Shown: positions 1 to 8,783 of the stretch, piece after piece | How the letters are laid out: each line of letters starts with the position of its first letter | Position numbering within the stretch: position 1 is the stretch's first letter | Assembly (NCBI RefSeq): GCF_000613245.1 | Contig: NZ_HG964936.1 | Coordinates: forward strand, 194,521-258,520 | Source: Mycobacterium asiaticum DSM 44297 | GTDB lineage: Bacteria; Actinomycetota; Actinomycetes; Mycobacteriales; Mycobacteriaceae | Length of the DNA stretch: 64,000 nt | Direction of reading: 5' to 3' | Translations under genes and position numbers: made by a program | Notes under the pieces: model-generated | Database searches by the model: none | What the model was told of the DNA's origin: nothing | The model's input: the letters and a program-made list of their open reading frames with translations, nothing else

Positions 1-1343
1 TCGGTGGCCAGGCTGGCGGCGTGATCGGTGGGGCTGGCGCGCTCGGTGTTGGTGGTCAGGCCGGCGGCGCCATTGGCGGCGGCCTCGGTGGCGGAATCGG
101 GGTCGGTGGTCAGGCCGGTGGTGCAATTGGCGCCGCTGGCCAGGTCGGCGGAGCGGTCGGTGCCCAAGCCGGCGTTGCGGCCGGTGGCCACGCCGGCGTT
201 GCGGCCGGTGGCCAGGCCGGGCTGGCGGGCCAAGCGGGCCTCGCGGGTCAGGCAGGCCTTGCAGGCCAAGCGGGCCTTGCAACCCAAGCGGCTGTCGGCG
301 GTCAGGCCGCTGCGGCTGCGGGTGGCGGAATCGCCGGTACCGGCAACCTCGGTGCTCTGGGCAACGTCGGCGCCAATCCTGCAATCAATGCGGGTGCCGG
401 TGCGGCCCCGCAGGCCGGGCTCATTGCCAGCGAAGGCGCCGCGCTGCATGGTGCCGCGACGCCGCAGATCGGCGGCCCCATCGGAGGTGTCGGCGTAGGC
501 GGGCAGTCCAGCGGCGCGGCCGGCGCGGGGCTCGGCATCGGCGGTGCAGGAACCCACCCGGCGCCCCAGCCCCTGTCCTCTCCCGGAACGGCCGAGCCTG
601 GCGGCCCCGTCGTCGTGACCGCCGGTGGGCCCGGCACGGTTGCCGGCGGGCCTGGCAGCATCGCGACCGGAACCGGCGGCGTGGCCGCGGGACCCGGTGG
701 GGTCGCGACCGCACCTGGCGGAGCGGGGAACGCCCCCGGTGGCGTTGCGACTGGTCCCGGCACCCACGCGCCGGCCGCCGGTAGCGCCGGTGGACACGGC
801 GACATCCTGGGTCAGGAAGGTACGACGCTCGGTGGTGGAAGCGCTCCGGCCGGTGCTGGCACGCCCGGCAGTGCTGGCACGCCCGGCAGTGCGGGCGGCG
901 GTGCGGGAACCGGCGGCGTCACTCCCGGTGACCACTCGCCGACGTTCCCGTCCGGCCAGGGCCCGGTCATCCAGACCGGCGGCACCGGTGCTGGGACCGG
1001 CGGGCAGGGCACGACACCGCCGGCCGGCGGTGGGCACGGTCCGGTCATCCAGACGCCGGGCACCACAACGGGCCAAGGCGACGCCGGTCACGGCGGCACG
1101 AACCCGCCGGTGATCAACGTCCCGCACAGCCCGGCGCCGCAGGTGGAGACACCGACCCACCCGGCTCCGGCCGACCACGGCCCGGTGGTTACTCCGCAGC
1201 AGCATCAGCCGATCGAGCAGCCGACTCACCACGAGCCGCAAAGCCCTTCGGTGTTCGGCCACGAGCCGCCCGCGGCACACACGCCGCCGGCTCACACCGA
1301 CGTCCCCGGGACGCACGGCGCGGCCGACCACCACGGGTTCTGA
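1..1343 (+). CDS. iniB: IniB, C-terminal part (5' end outside window)
   Basis: First gene of the iniBAC locus, known in M. tuberculosis to be induced by cell-wall-active drugs such as isoniazid and ethambutol. The frame is open from the window edge (first full codon at base 3) to TGA at 1341-1343, so about 446 residues are visible and the N-terminus is missing. They are extremely Gly/Ala-rich, with QAGG and QAGLA repeats early, GPVIQT twice in the middle, and a Pro/His/Thr-rich tail ending HHGF. No enzymatic motif is visible. Identity rests on this composition plus the iniA and iniC genes immediately downstream. The iniB promoter lies outside the window. Confidence 0.85.
   Translation, partial: GGQAGGVIGGAGALGVGGQAGGAIGGGLGGGIGVGGQAGGAIGAAGQVGGAVGAQAGVAAGGHAGVAAGGQAGLAGQAGLAGQAGLAGQAGLATQAAVGGQAAAAAGGGIAGTGNLGALGNVGANPAINAGAGAAPQAGLIASEGAALHGAATPQIGGPIGGVGVGGQSSGAAGAGLGIGGAGTHPAPQPLSSPGTAEPGGPVVVTAGGPGTVAGGPGSIATGTGGVAAGPGGVATAPGGAGNAPGGVATGPGTHAPAAGSAGGHGDILGQEGTTLGGGSAPAGAGTPGSAGTPGSAGGGAGTGGVTPGDHSPTFPSGQGPVIQTGGTGAGTGGQGTTPPAGGGHGPVIQTPGTTTGQGDAGHGGTNPPVINVPHSPAPQVETPTHPAPADHGPVVTPQQHQPIEQPTHHEPQSPSVFGHEPPAAHTPPAHTDVPGTHGAADHHGF
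210..281 (+). repeat. Four tandem 18-bp units in iniB (GQAGLA)
   Basis: Four consecutive copies of a hexapeptide GQAGLA are encoded by diverged 18-bp units. They are flanked by looser GGQAGG and GVAAGG repeats. This is in-frame coding repetition typical of Gly/Ala-rich mycobacterial wall proteins and is likely to vary in copy number between strains. Confidence 0.7.
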
Positions 1344-1361
1344 TTAGCCCGATCGGCGAGC

Positions 1362-1392
1362 ACCGGCGGGGACCTTCATGGTCCCCGCCGGT
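1362..1392 (+). terminator. Strong hairpin between iniB and iniA
   Basis: Perfect 13-bp inverted repeat with a 5-base loop (left arm ACCGGCGGGGACC at 1362-1374, loop 1375-1379, right arm 1380-1392), followed by GTTTAT-type sequence rather than a long U run. It sits 18 bases after the iniB stop. It could be a partial terminator or RNA-processing stem that lowers iniA/iniC output relative to iniB. It also covers an alternative upstream iniA start codon at 1378. Confidence 0.6.
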
Positions 1393-1446
1393 TTATGCAC
1401 ATACCGTGTTCTGACAGGCACGCGATCGAGAAAGGGGGGCAGCACG

Positions 1447-3288
1447 GTGGCTCAACCCGATGACCCGCGCCGGGTCAGCGTGATCGTCGAGCTGATCGAC
1501 CACACGATCGCTATCGCTGAACTCCACGAGCGCGGTGATCTGGTGCAGCGGCTCAAACGTGCGCGCACGCGGATAACCGACCCGCAGATCCGGGTGGTGA
1601 TCGCCGGCCAGCTCAAGCAGGGCAAGAGCCAGCTGCTCAACTCGCTACTGAACCTTCCCGTGGCGCGGGTGGGCGACGACGAAGCCACCGTCGTCATCAC
1701 GGTCGTGAGTTACAGCGCGCAGCCGACCGCCCGGCTCGTCCTTGCCGCCGGGCCCAACGGCGAGACCACCACCGTCGACCTCCCCGTCGATGCGATCAAC
1801 ACCGACCTGCGTCAGGCACCGCAAGCGGGCGGCCGCCGCGTGCTGCGGGTGGAGATCGGCGCACCCAGCCCGCTGCTGCAGGGCGGATTGGCATTCATCG
1901 ACACCCCGGGCGTTGGGGGCCACGGGCAGCCCCACCTGTCGGCGACCCTCGGACTGCTGCCGGATGCGGATGCCCTGCTGATGGTCAGTGATGCCAGCCA
2001 GGAGTTCACCGAACCCGAGATGTGGTTCCTGCGCAAAGCGCATCAGATCTGCCCGGTCGGCGTGGTGGTGGCCACCAAGACCGACCTGTACCCGCGCTGG
2101 CGCGACATCGTCAACACCAACGCCGCCCACTTGCACCGCGCCCGAGTGCCGATGCCGATCGTCCCGGTCTCGTCGCTGCTGCGCAGCCACGCCGTCAGCC
2201 TCAACGACAAGGAACTCAACGACGAATCCAACTTCCCGGCGATCGTCAAGTTCCTCAGCGAAAAGGTGCTGTCCCGCGAGAACGACCGGGTACGCGATGA
2301 GGTGCTGACCGAGATCCGTTCGGCAGCAGAGCAATTGACCGTGTCTGCCAGTTCCGAGCTGGCCGTGGTCAACGATCCGCAGGTGCGAGAGCGGCTCACT
2401 GCGGACCTCGAACGCCGCAAGCAGGAAGCTCAGGACGCACTCCAGGCGACCGCGCTGTGGCAGCAGGTCCTCAACGACGGATTCACCGACCTGAGCAACG
2501 ACGTCGACCACGACCTGCGTGCCCGGTTCCGCGCCCTGACCGACGACATCGAGCGGCAGATCGACTCGTGCGACCCGACGCTGCACTGGGCGGAGATCGG
2601 CGCCGACGCCGAGGATGCGGTGGCCACCGCGGTCGGTGACAACTTCGTCTGGGCGTATCAGCGGGCCGAGGCGTTGGCCCTCGACGTTGCCCGCTCGTTC
2701 AACGACGCCGGGCTGAACTCGGTGATGTCGCCCGAATTGACCTCGCGCCTGATGGCCGGCAACTTCGACCAGCTCAAGGCATTGGCGGAACTGGACGCCA
2801 AACCGCAGGGCAAAGGCCAGAAGATGATCTCCGGGTTGCGCGGCTCCTACGGGGGCGTGGTGATGATCGGCATGTTGTCCTCGGTGGCCGGCCTGGGTCT
2901 GTTCAACCCGGTATCGGTGGGCGCCGGGTTGTTACTTGGCCGGATGGCCTACAAGGAGGAGAAGGAGGGCCGAATTCTGCGCGCACGCGCGGAGGCGAAG
3001 GCCAACCTGCGGCGCTTCGTCGACGAGGTCTCGTTCGTAGTGGGCAAGGAGTCCCGCGACCGGCTCAAGACGATTCACCGTACCCTGCGCGACCACTACC
3101 GCGAGATCGCCAACGAGCTGAGTCAATCGCTGAACGAGTCACTGCAAGCCACGGTCACCGCTGCCCACATCGAAGGCGTCGAACGCGATACCAGGGTGCG
3201 CGAACTGGAGCGGCAACTGGACATCCTGCGCCAAGTCACCGAAAACTTAGACAAACTGAGGGTACGGGCGACCATAGGACGAGGGTGA
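1447..3288 (+). CDS. iniA: IniA, dynamin-like GTPase
   Basis: Bacterial dynamin-like protein of the isoniazid-inducible locus. In mycobacteria IniA acts on the plasma membrane and affects drug tolerance. With the GTG start at 1447 it is 613 residues. The P-loop GQLKQGKS is at residues 55-62, followed by a DTPG switch motif and the TKTD guanine-specificity motif. A hydrophobic paddle after GSYGGVVMIG, flanked by charged helices, fits membrane insertion. I chose GTG 1447 because AGAAAGGGGGG lies just upstream. The longer ATG 1378 version, corresponding to the 640-residue M. tuberculosis annotation, begins inside an RNA hairpin loop. The stop overlaps the iniC start by 4 bases. Confidence 0.9.
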   Translation: MAQPDDPRRVSVIVELIDHTIAIAELHERGDLVQRLKRARTRITDPQIRVVIAGQLKQGKSQLLNSLLNLPVARVGDDEATVVITVVSYSAQPTARLVLAAGPNGETTTVDLPVDAINTDLRQAPQAGGRRVLRVEIGAPSPLLQGGLAFIDTPGVGGHGQPHLSATLGLLPDADALLMVSDASQEFTEPEMWFLRKAHQICPVGVVVATKTDLYPRWRDIVNTNAAHLHRARVPMPIVPVSSLLRSHAVSLNDKELNDESNFPAIVKFLSEKVLSRENDRVRDEVLTEIRSAAEQLTVSASSELAVVNDPQVRERLTADLERRKQEAQDALQATALWQQVLNDGFTDLSNDVDHDLRARFRALTDDIERQIDSCDPTLHWAEIGADAEDAVATAVGDNFVWAYQRAEALALDVARSFNDAGLNSVMSPELTSRLMAGNFDQLKALAELDAKPQGKGQKMISGLRGSYGGVVMIGMLSSVAGLGLFNPVSVGAGLLLGRMAYKEEKEGRILRARAEAKANLRRFVDEVSFVVGKESRDRLKTIHRTLRDHYREIANELSQSLNESLQATVTAAHIEGVERDTRVRELERQLDILRQVTENLDKLRVRATIGRG

Positions 3289-4778
3289 GCACAAGCGATC
3301 GGGTCCGCGCCATCCTGGGCGGCACCATCGAGGCCTACCGGGGGGAACCGGCCTACCGCCACCGCGCGGACGTCTTCTACGAACTGGAACGCATCGGCGC
3401 GCGGCTCAACGAACCCATCCGCATCGCGTTGGCCGGCACCCTCAAGGCCGGCAAGTCCACACTGGTTAATGCCCTGGTCGGTGACGACATCGCGCCGACG
3501 GACGCAACCGAGGCCACCAGGATCGTCACGTGGTTCCGGCACGGCCCGACCCCGAGGGTCACCGCCAACCACCGCGGCGGACGCCGCAGCAACGTCCCGA
3601 TCACTCACCGCGACGGCCTCAGCTTCGACCTGAGCAGAGTCAACCCCGCCGATGTAATGGACCTGCACGTCGAGTGGCCCGCGCAGGAGTTGGTGCACAC
3701 CACCATCATTGACACCCCGGGAACCTCGTCGTTGACCCGCGAGGCCTCCGAGCGCACCCTGCAACTGCTCGTTCCCGCCGACGGGGTGCCCCGGGTGGAC
3801 GCGGTGGTGTTCTTGCTGCGCACGCTGAACGCGGCCGACATCGCATTGCTCAAACAGATCGGCGGCCTGGTCGGTGGCTCGGCCGGTGCGCTGGGCATCG
3901 TCGGCGTCGCGTCGCGGGCCGACGAGATCGGTGCGGGACGCATCGACGCGATGTTGTCGGCCAGCGACGTCGCCAAACGGTTCACCAGCGAGATGAATCA
4001 AACGGGCATCTGCCAGGCGGTGGTTCCGGTGTCGGGGTTGCTCGCGATGACGGCGCGCACCCTGCGGCAGGGCGAGTTCGTCGCGCTGAAAAAACTTGCC
4101 GAGTCCGATCCGGCCGAGTTGAACAAGGCGCTGCTGAGTGTGGACCGGTTCGTCCGACCAGACAGCCCGCTGCCGGTGGACGCGCCCATTCGCGCACAGC
4201 TGCTGGAGCGGTTCGGCATGTTCGGTATCCGGATCTCGATCGCGGTGCTGGCGGCCGGGGTCGCCGACGCGACAAGCCTGGCCGCCGAACTACTCGAGCG
4301 CAGCGGGTTGGTGGCGCTGCGCGAGGTTATCGACCAGCAGTTCGCGCAGCGTTCGGACATGCTCAAGGCGCACACCGCGTTGGTGTCGTTGCGCCGGTTC
4401 GTCGAAACCCACCCGGTGCTGGCCACGCCGTACGTCATCGCCGACATCGACCCGCTGCTCGCCGACACCCACGCGTTCGAGGAACTCCGGTTGCTGAGCC
4501 AGTTAGCCTCGCGCACAACAAGATTCGATGCAGAAGAGATGTCGTCGCTGCGCCGCATCCTGGGCGGGTCGGGCACCGATCCGGTCAGCCGACTGGGCCT
4601 GGATCCCGAATTGTGCCGGCTCGACCCTCAGGAGGCCCCGCGTGCGGCGTTCGCGGCCGCGCGGTGGTGGCGGCGCCGGGCCGAGCATCCCCTCAACGAT
4701 CCGTTCACTACCCGTGCCTGCCGGGCCGCGGTACGCAGCGCCGAGGGGATCCTGGCCGAATTTCCCGCCCGCCGCTGA
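3285..4778 (+). CDS. iniC: IniC, dynamin-like GTPase partner
   Basis: Second dynamin-like GTPase, 497 residues, starting with GTG in a GTGA overlap with the iniA stop, so translation is probably coupled. P-loop GTLKAGKS lies near residues 50-57 and switch motif DTPG near residue 145. It lacks the obvious long hydrophobic paddle of IniA, consistent with a heteromeric partner role. Length matches M. tuberculosis IniC (about 493). It converges on the Hsp70-like gene with only 6 bases between stops. Confidence 0.9.
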   Translation: MSTSDRVRAILGGTIEAYRGEPAYRHRADVFYELERIGARLNEPIRIALAGTLKAGKSTLVNALVGDDIAPTDATEATRIVTWFRHGPTPRVTANHRGGRRSNVPITHRDGLSFDLSRVNPADVMDLHVEWPAQELVHTTIIDTPGTSSLTREASERTLQLLVPADGVPRVDAVVFLLRTLNAADIALLKQIGGLVGGSAGALGIVGVASRADEIGAGRIDAMLSASDVAKRFTSEMNQTGICQAVVPVSGLLAMTARTLRQGEFVALKKLAESDPAELNKALLSVDRFVRPDSPLPVDAPIRAQLLERFGMFGIRISIAVLAAGVADATSLAAELLERSGLVALREVIDQQFAQRSDMLKAHTALVSLRRFVETHPVLATPYVIADIDPLLADTHAFEELRLLSQLASRTTRFDAEEMSSLRRILGGSGTDPVSRLGLDPELCRLDPQEAPRAAFAAARWWRRRAEHPLNDPFTTRACRAAVRSAEGILAEFPARR

Positions 4779-4784
4779 GCCGGA

Positions 4785-6620
4785 TCAGGTCTCGGGCGCG
4801 GGCGCCGCGGTGGTCGGCGGCGCGGGTGCCGCGCTGGTGGTGGGCGGCCGCTGGGTGGTGGTCGGCGGCTGCTGCGTGGTGGTCGGTGGGTTGGTGGTGG
4901 TCGGCTGGGTCGTGGTGGGCTGAGTCGTGGTGGTCTGTTGAGTCGTCGTCGTTGTGGTGGTCGACGGGGTAGTGGTCGACGTCGACGATGTGGTGCTCGA
5001 CGGTGGGTTGGTGGTTGTCGTGGACGGCGGTGTCGAGGTCACGGTGACGGGGGGAGGCGTGATCACCGTTTCGGTGGGGCTGTTGTCGGTTCCGATCACC
5101 GTGGTGGTGATCGGCGGCGGTTGCGATGTCGTGGTGACGGGTTTGGTGTCGGTTTGGCCTAGCGTCAACGCCAGCACGACGGCCAGGATGATGGCCGCGG
5201 CGGCGCCGGCCAGGCTCAACAGGATTGCCGGGCGCTTGTACCAGGGCGGAACGTCCGGTTCGGCGGGGTAGCGGTCCTGATCAGCATCGGGATACCCGAC
5301 GCCCGGCGGCGGTTCGACCGGGCCGGTGTAGTCGGCGGGGCCGGTGTAGGGAACCGGCTCCATCCCGGTGCCACTGTCTTCGGACCACGCAAGCGCGCGG
5401 TCAGTCGACTGTCGGGCGTCCTCGGGGAACGCCTCGGTGGGCACCGCGGTGGTCGGGGATGGCGCGGTGGGGGATGCGGCTGTCGCATCGCCGGCGCCGG
5501 CGCCGGCGAGACCCGCGGCGCCGGCCAGACCCGCCGCACCGACGGCGCCGGTGGGCACGTCAGAGACGGGACTCATACCCGTTGGCGCAGCGGCGGCCGA
5601 TTGCGCGATGGCGCCCAGCGTCGCCGCACCGATCGCGGCTCCGAAAAGGGGTTGCGGCGTGGTGAACACCGGCACCTGCAAGCGTTCCGACAGCCGGGTG
5701 GTGATCAATGGGATTTCCGCGCCGCCGCCCACCGTCGCCACTGCAGCTAGGGCGCCAATGCCATTGCGCTGCAAGACGTCTCCGACCGCGGAGATGAAGC
5801 GGTCCAGCGGACCCGAGATCAGTTGCTCTAGGGCGGTGCGGGTCAGTTGCACGCCGCTGCCCGTACCAATAGCCACCGTCGCCACCGTCGCGGACGACAG
5901 TTGTTCCTTGGCTACCCGGCATCCGGCGAGCATCCGCGTCACCGATCCCATCGATGTGGCGGTGCCGGAAACGTCGGTGCTGTCGGCACTGGGGGAGACG
6001 GCCAGCAGATGATTCAGGATCAGCTGGTCGATGTCGTCTCCGGAGAACTCGCTGTAGCGCACCGTGCCACCGACCGGCTGGAAATTGGACCCGGCGTTGG
6101 CCAGGGTGATGCTGGTCCCGCCGGCGCCGAAGTCGCACAGGGCGACGACCCCGCTGCGGGGAAATCCGGGGCGGGCGTTGAGCGCCGCCAGCGCGGCCGC
6201 CGCATCCGAGATCAACGTCGGCGTCCCGCCACCCTTGGCGGTTAGGTCGGGCTGCGCGAACAGCTCCTGACGCAGCGCGGCCACCTGGTTGTCCGACCAG
6301 TAGGCGGGCACGGCAATGGTGATCGGTGTCCCGTATCCGACGGTGCGCGCCATCGCTTCCAGCGCCTCGATGGTCAGCGCTTGGCCCAGGTACTTCGTCC
6401 CGTCCGCGGCGACCAGCGGTGCCGCATCGCCGACGCGCTCCACGAACCCGCGCAGCACCAGACCGGTTTCGGTCAGATTCGGATTCTCTTCAGGCAGGCC
6501 GACTTCGGAAGGGCGGTGCTCGAACAACGTCAAGACCGGCGTGCGGGATACCGGGGCGCTACCCGAGCGGGCCGCGACCAGGTTGGCCACCCCGATCGAC
6601 AACCCGAGCGACTCGCTCAT
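4785..6620 (-). CDS. Membrane-anchored Hsp70-like ATPase with Thr/Pro-rich outer tail
   Basis: 611 residues. The first roughly 345 residues form an Hsp70/actin-type nucleotide-binding fold with recognisable phosphate-loop stretches (LSIGVANLVAA near the N-terminus, ALCDFGAGGTSIT, TVGGGAEIP). There is no DnaK substrate-binding domain. An Ala/Pro linker leads to PPWYKRP and one transmembrane helix near residues 463-488. The remaining 120 residues are almost entirely Thr, Pro and Ser and would lie outside the membrane, a plausible target for mannosylation. ATG 6620 is preferred over the GTG at 6626 because AGAGG is well spaced from it. The next two minus-strand genes upstream share the tail design. 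Function unknown; a chaperone role is not shown. Confidence 0.75.
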   Translation of the reverse strand: MSESLGLSIGVANLVAARSGSAPVSRTPVLTLFEHRPSEVGLPEENPNLTETGLVLRGFVERVGDAAPLVAADGTKYLGQALTIEALEAMARTVGYGTPITIAVPAYWSDNQVAALRQELFAQPDLTAKGGGTPTLISDAAAALAALNARPGFPRSGVVALCDFGAGGTSITLANAGSNFQPVGGTVRYSEFSGDDIDQLILNHLLAVSPSADSTDVSGTATSMGSVTRMLAGCRVAKEQLSSATVATVAIGTGSGVQLTRTALEQLISGPLDRFISAVGDVLQRNGIGALAAVATVGGGAEIPLITTRLSERLQVPVFTTPQPLFGAAIGAATLGAIAQSAAAAPTGMSPVSDVPTGAVGAAGLAGAAGLAGAGAGDATAASPTAPSPTTAVPTEAFPEDARQSTDRALAWSEDSGTGMEPVPYTGPADYTGPVEPPPGVGYPDADQDRYPAEPDVPPWYKRPAILLSLAGAAAAIILAVVLALTLGQTDTKPVTTTSQPPPITTTVIGTDNSPTETVITPPPVTVTSTPPSTTTTNPPSSTTSSTSTTTPSTTTTTTTQQTTTTQPTTTQPTTTNPPTTTQQPPTTTQRPPTTSAAPAPPTTAAPAPET

Positions 6621-6702
6621 ATCCACACCTCTGAGTCCATTCCTTTGCTGGCGGTCGGCGGCCGTTCCCCACCCTAGCCGTCCAACGGACGGCGGGGCCG
6701 GG

Positions 6703-7197
6703 TCAGAGGCCCGGCGGCAGATTGATGACGGTGGGGATCTGCGGCAACGTTATCTGCGACGGCAGCTTGGGCAGCAACCCGGGTGCGGGGGAGTTCGCCG
6801 GCGTCGTGGTCGGCACGCTGCTCGCGGTGGTGGCCGTCTCCGGCGATGTGGTCGTAGTTGTCTCCGGCGATGTCGTGGTGGTCGTCGTCGGGGTGGTCGT
6901 CGTGGTCGTGGTGGTGGTCGTGGTCGTCGTCGTGGTGGACGTGGTGGGCGACGTGGTTGTGGTGGTGGTCGTCGTCGTGCTGACCGAAGCGGGACTGGGC
7001 CGGCCTTGGGAAAGTAGAACGATGCCGTAGATGATCAGCCCGATCAGAACCGCGATGAGGACTCCCCAGCCCACCAGCGCCAGCGGCCGGCGCCACCCCG
7101 GGACCGGTTCCGGCTCGTAGCCGCCACCCGGCCCATAGCCGTGATTGCCATAGGTCGGGTCATTGGCGCCGTAATCGGGCGGGTCGTACCTGGTCAC
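6703..7197 (-). CDS. Small single-pass membrane protein with poly-Thr stalk
   Basis: 164 residues from GTG 7197. A short Tyr/Pro/Gly-rich cytosolic segment ends in PVPGWRRP and is followed by one transmembrane helix (about 38-62). Then comes a stalk with long uninterrupted Thr runs broken by Pro, Ser and SPET, and a Leu/Pro-rich end (PTVINLPPGL). The frame is also open further upstream, but that part has no mycobacterial protein character and overlaps the neighbour. The start is inferred from MTRYDPP resembling the neighbour's MARYGPP. I know no characterised homologue. It lies between two proteins of the same architecture, with which it is probably co-transcribed. Confidence 0.65.
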   Translation of the reverse strand: MTRYDPPDYGANDPTYGNHGYGPGGGYEPEPVPGWRRPLALVGWGVLIAVLIGLIIYGIVLLSQGRPSPASVSTTTTTTTTTSPTTSTTTTTTTTTTTTTTTPTTTTTTSPETTTTTSPETATTASSVPTTTPANSPAPGLLPKLPSQITLPQIPTVINLPPGL

Positions 7198-7271
7198 GGG
7201 CGCCGATGCTAGTTGCCGCACCCGCCAGCAAACCGCCGCCACGCGGGCCCGTTGCCGATCGGTGACCTGCG

Positions 7272-8066
7272 CTAGGGCAGGTGCGGCACCGTGATGGTCG
7301 GTCCTCCCGGGATGGTGATCGTCGACGGCAGTGGAGGCAGGTGCGGCCCGCGGCGCGTCGGTTGCTGCGACGGCGGCGCGGCGGGCGGCTGACTCCTCGG
7401 CGGGTTGGCCGGCGGAGCCTGAGTTGGGGGCTCCGCGCTGGTACTGGGCTCGGTTGTGGTGGTGGTCGTCTCCGTGGTGGTTGTCGTCGTCGTGGTGGTC
7501 GTGGTGGTAGTCGACGTTGACGATGAGGTGCTCGGGGCGGGGCTGTTGCTCTTGTCCCCGCCGATCAGTTGGGTAACGCCGTAGGCGATCAGCGCGAGCA
7601 GGATCAGGACCAGAATCGCCCAGCCGATCAGCGTCACCGGCCTGCGGTACCAGGGCCGCGGCTCGGCATCGGGATCCTCGTCGAACGGAGCGTATTGATC
7701 GGGCGGCTGCCCCTCCACGGTGGGCTGATTCAGCGGCGAGCCATGTTCGACGGTGGGCTGCCACTGCGGCGCTGGACCGTGTTCCACGGTGGGCTGATAC
7801 TGCGGCGGCGGACCGTGTTCCACGGTGGGCTCATATTGCGGCGGCGGACCGGGCGGTTGCCCTTCCACAGTGGGTTGCTGATGGGGCCCCGGGGGTGGCC
7901 CCTGCTGGGGCGGACCATACGGAGGTCCACCCGGCGGCGGGCCCGGCGGACGCGGACCCTGAGGAGGCCCACCCGGCGGCGGGCCCTGCGGCGGGTAACC
8001 GCCGAAGCCGCCGTACTCGGTGGGCTGGTTGTTGAAGTCGTCCCCCGGTGGGCCATAACGTGCCAC
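7272..8066 (-). CDS. Pro-rich membrane protein with PTVE repeats and Thr-rich stalk
   Basis: 264 residues from GTG 8066. Residues 20-62 are Pro/Gly-rich. Five [QE]PTVE motifs follow at residues 64, 79, 91, 103 and 114, then an acidic stretch (DEDPDAEP), the juxtamembrane RPWYRRP, and a transmembrane helix at 144-168. The outer part is Ser/Thr-rich with a 13-Thr-scale run, then Pro-rich, ending in PTITVPHLP. The PTVE threonines would be cytosolic and could be kinase targets (inference). Likely first gene of a three-gene minus-strand set that ends with the Hsp70-like ATPase. Function unknown. Confidence 0.65.
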   Translation of the reverse strand: MARYGPPGDDFNNQPTEYGGFGGYPPQGPPPGGPPQGPRPPGPPPGGPPYGPPQQGPPPGPHQQPTVEGQPPGPPPQYEPTVEHGPPPQYQPTVEHGPAPQWQPTVEHGSPLNQPTVEGQPPDQYAPFDEDPDAEPRPWYRRPVTLIGWAILVLILLALIAYGVTQLIGGDKSNSPAPSTSSSTSTTTTTTTTTTTTTETTTTTTEPSTSAEPPTQAPPANPPRSQPPAAPPSQQPTRRGPHLPPLPSTITIPGGPTITVPHLP

Positions 8067-8098
8067 AAGCCGATGGTATAGGGCGGCGCCAGGTCAGC

Positions 8099-8656
8099 TT
8101 AGAACGTGTTCACCTTGTCGATGCTGACGAACATGCCGTGGCCGGTGCCGTTGTTCTGAAACCGGGTGCCGTCCTTGCTGGCGACGATGGTCCAGCCCTG
8201 GGCGTCGTACGTCTTGTAGTCAATGGTGACGGTAGGGATGGCGCCGAGGTTGCCCAGCACCCATTGCACGTTGCCGCCCGAAGTGATGTGCACGCCGTTG
8301 GCGTGTTCGCCCTCTTTGATCGGAGAGTTGGTGAACGGTGCCTCGCAACCGACGCTTTCCTTGTTGATCTGACAACGCGTCAGCCCCGACTTGGTTTCGA
8401 TGAAGACGTAACCGTTCTGGTCGGGCTTCAGCGGTATGGCGCCCGGAGTCGGACTGGTTGGTGGCGCGGGCGGCGGGGCCGGTGCGGGGGCCGAGGAAGT
8501 CGGCGGCGCGGCGCTCGGGCGCGACGTCGGGAAGGTGGGCTCGGTGGGCCCCGCGCCGGGCGAGGCGATCGGTCTGCCGTCAATGGTGCTGCTGCACCCC
8601 GCGACGAGCACGGCGGCGGCCAGCCAGCCCCACCGTGCCTTCGGCAATAACCGCAC
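8099..8656 (-). CDS. lpqJ: Lipoprotein LpqJ
   Basis: 185-residue predicted lipoprotein. A basic, hydrophobic signal ends in the lipobox LVAGC with the lipidated Cys at residue 21. Then comes STIDGRP, a Pro/Ala/Ser-rich spacer, and a conserved globular C-terminal half (YVFIETKSG, GCEAPFTNSP, QWVLGNLG, IDYKTYDAQGW) with two cysteines. It matches M. tuberculosis LpqJ (Rv0344c) as I remember it, and the position after the ini locus agrees. Surface-anchored; function unknown. Confidence 0.85.
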   Translation of the reverse strand: MRLLPKARWGWLAAAVLVAGCSSTIDGRPIASPGAGPTEPTFPTSRPSAAPPTSSAPAPAPPPAPPTSPTPGAIPLKPDQNGYVFIETKSGLTRCQINKESVGCEAPFTNSPIKEGEHANGVHITSGGNVQWVLGNLGAIPTVTIDYKTYDAQGWTIVASKDGTRFQNNGTGHGMFVSIDKVNTF

Positions 8657-8783
8657 GTGCTACTCCCCGAACTCTCCGATCCAGGGAGTCAGATTAAGCG
8701 CGCCGCGACGCAAGTCACCGCAGTGACGCGCTGTTGCAACGGCCCCGATGGCAAAGCGTTACCCCAGCGCTGATATTCCTCTC

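Noticed and set aside
1378..1446. N-terminal extension of IniA from ATG 1378
   Set aside because: The ATG is in the loop of a 13-bp hairpin and lacks a ribosome site; GTG 1447 has a strong one. Kept only as an alternative.
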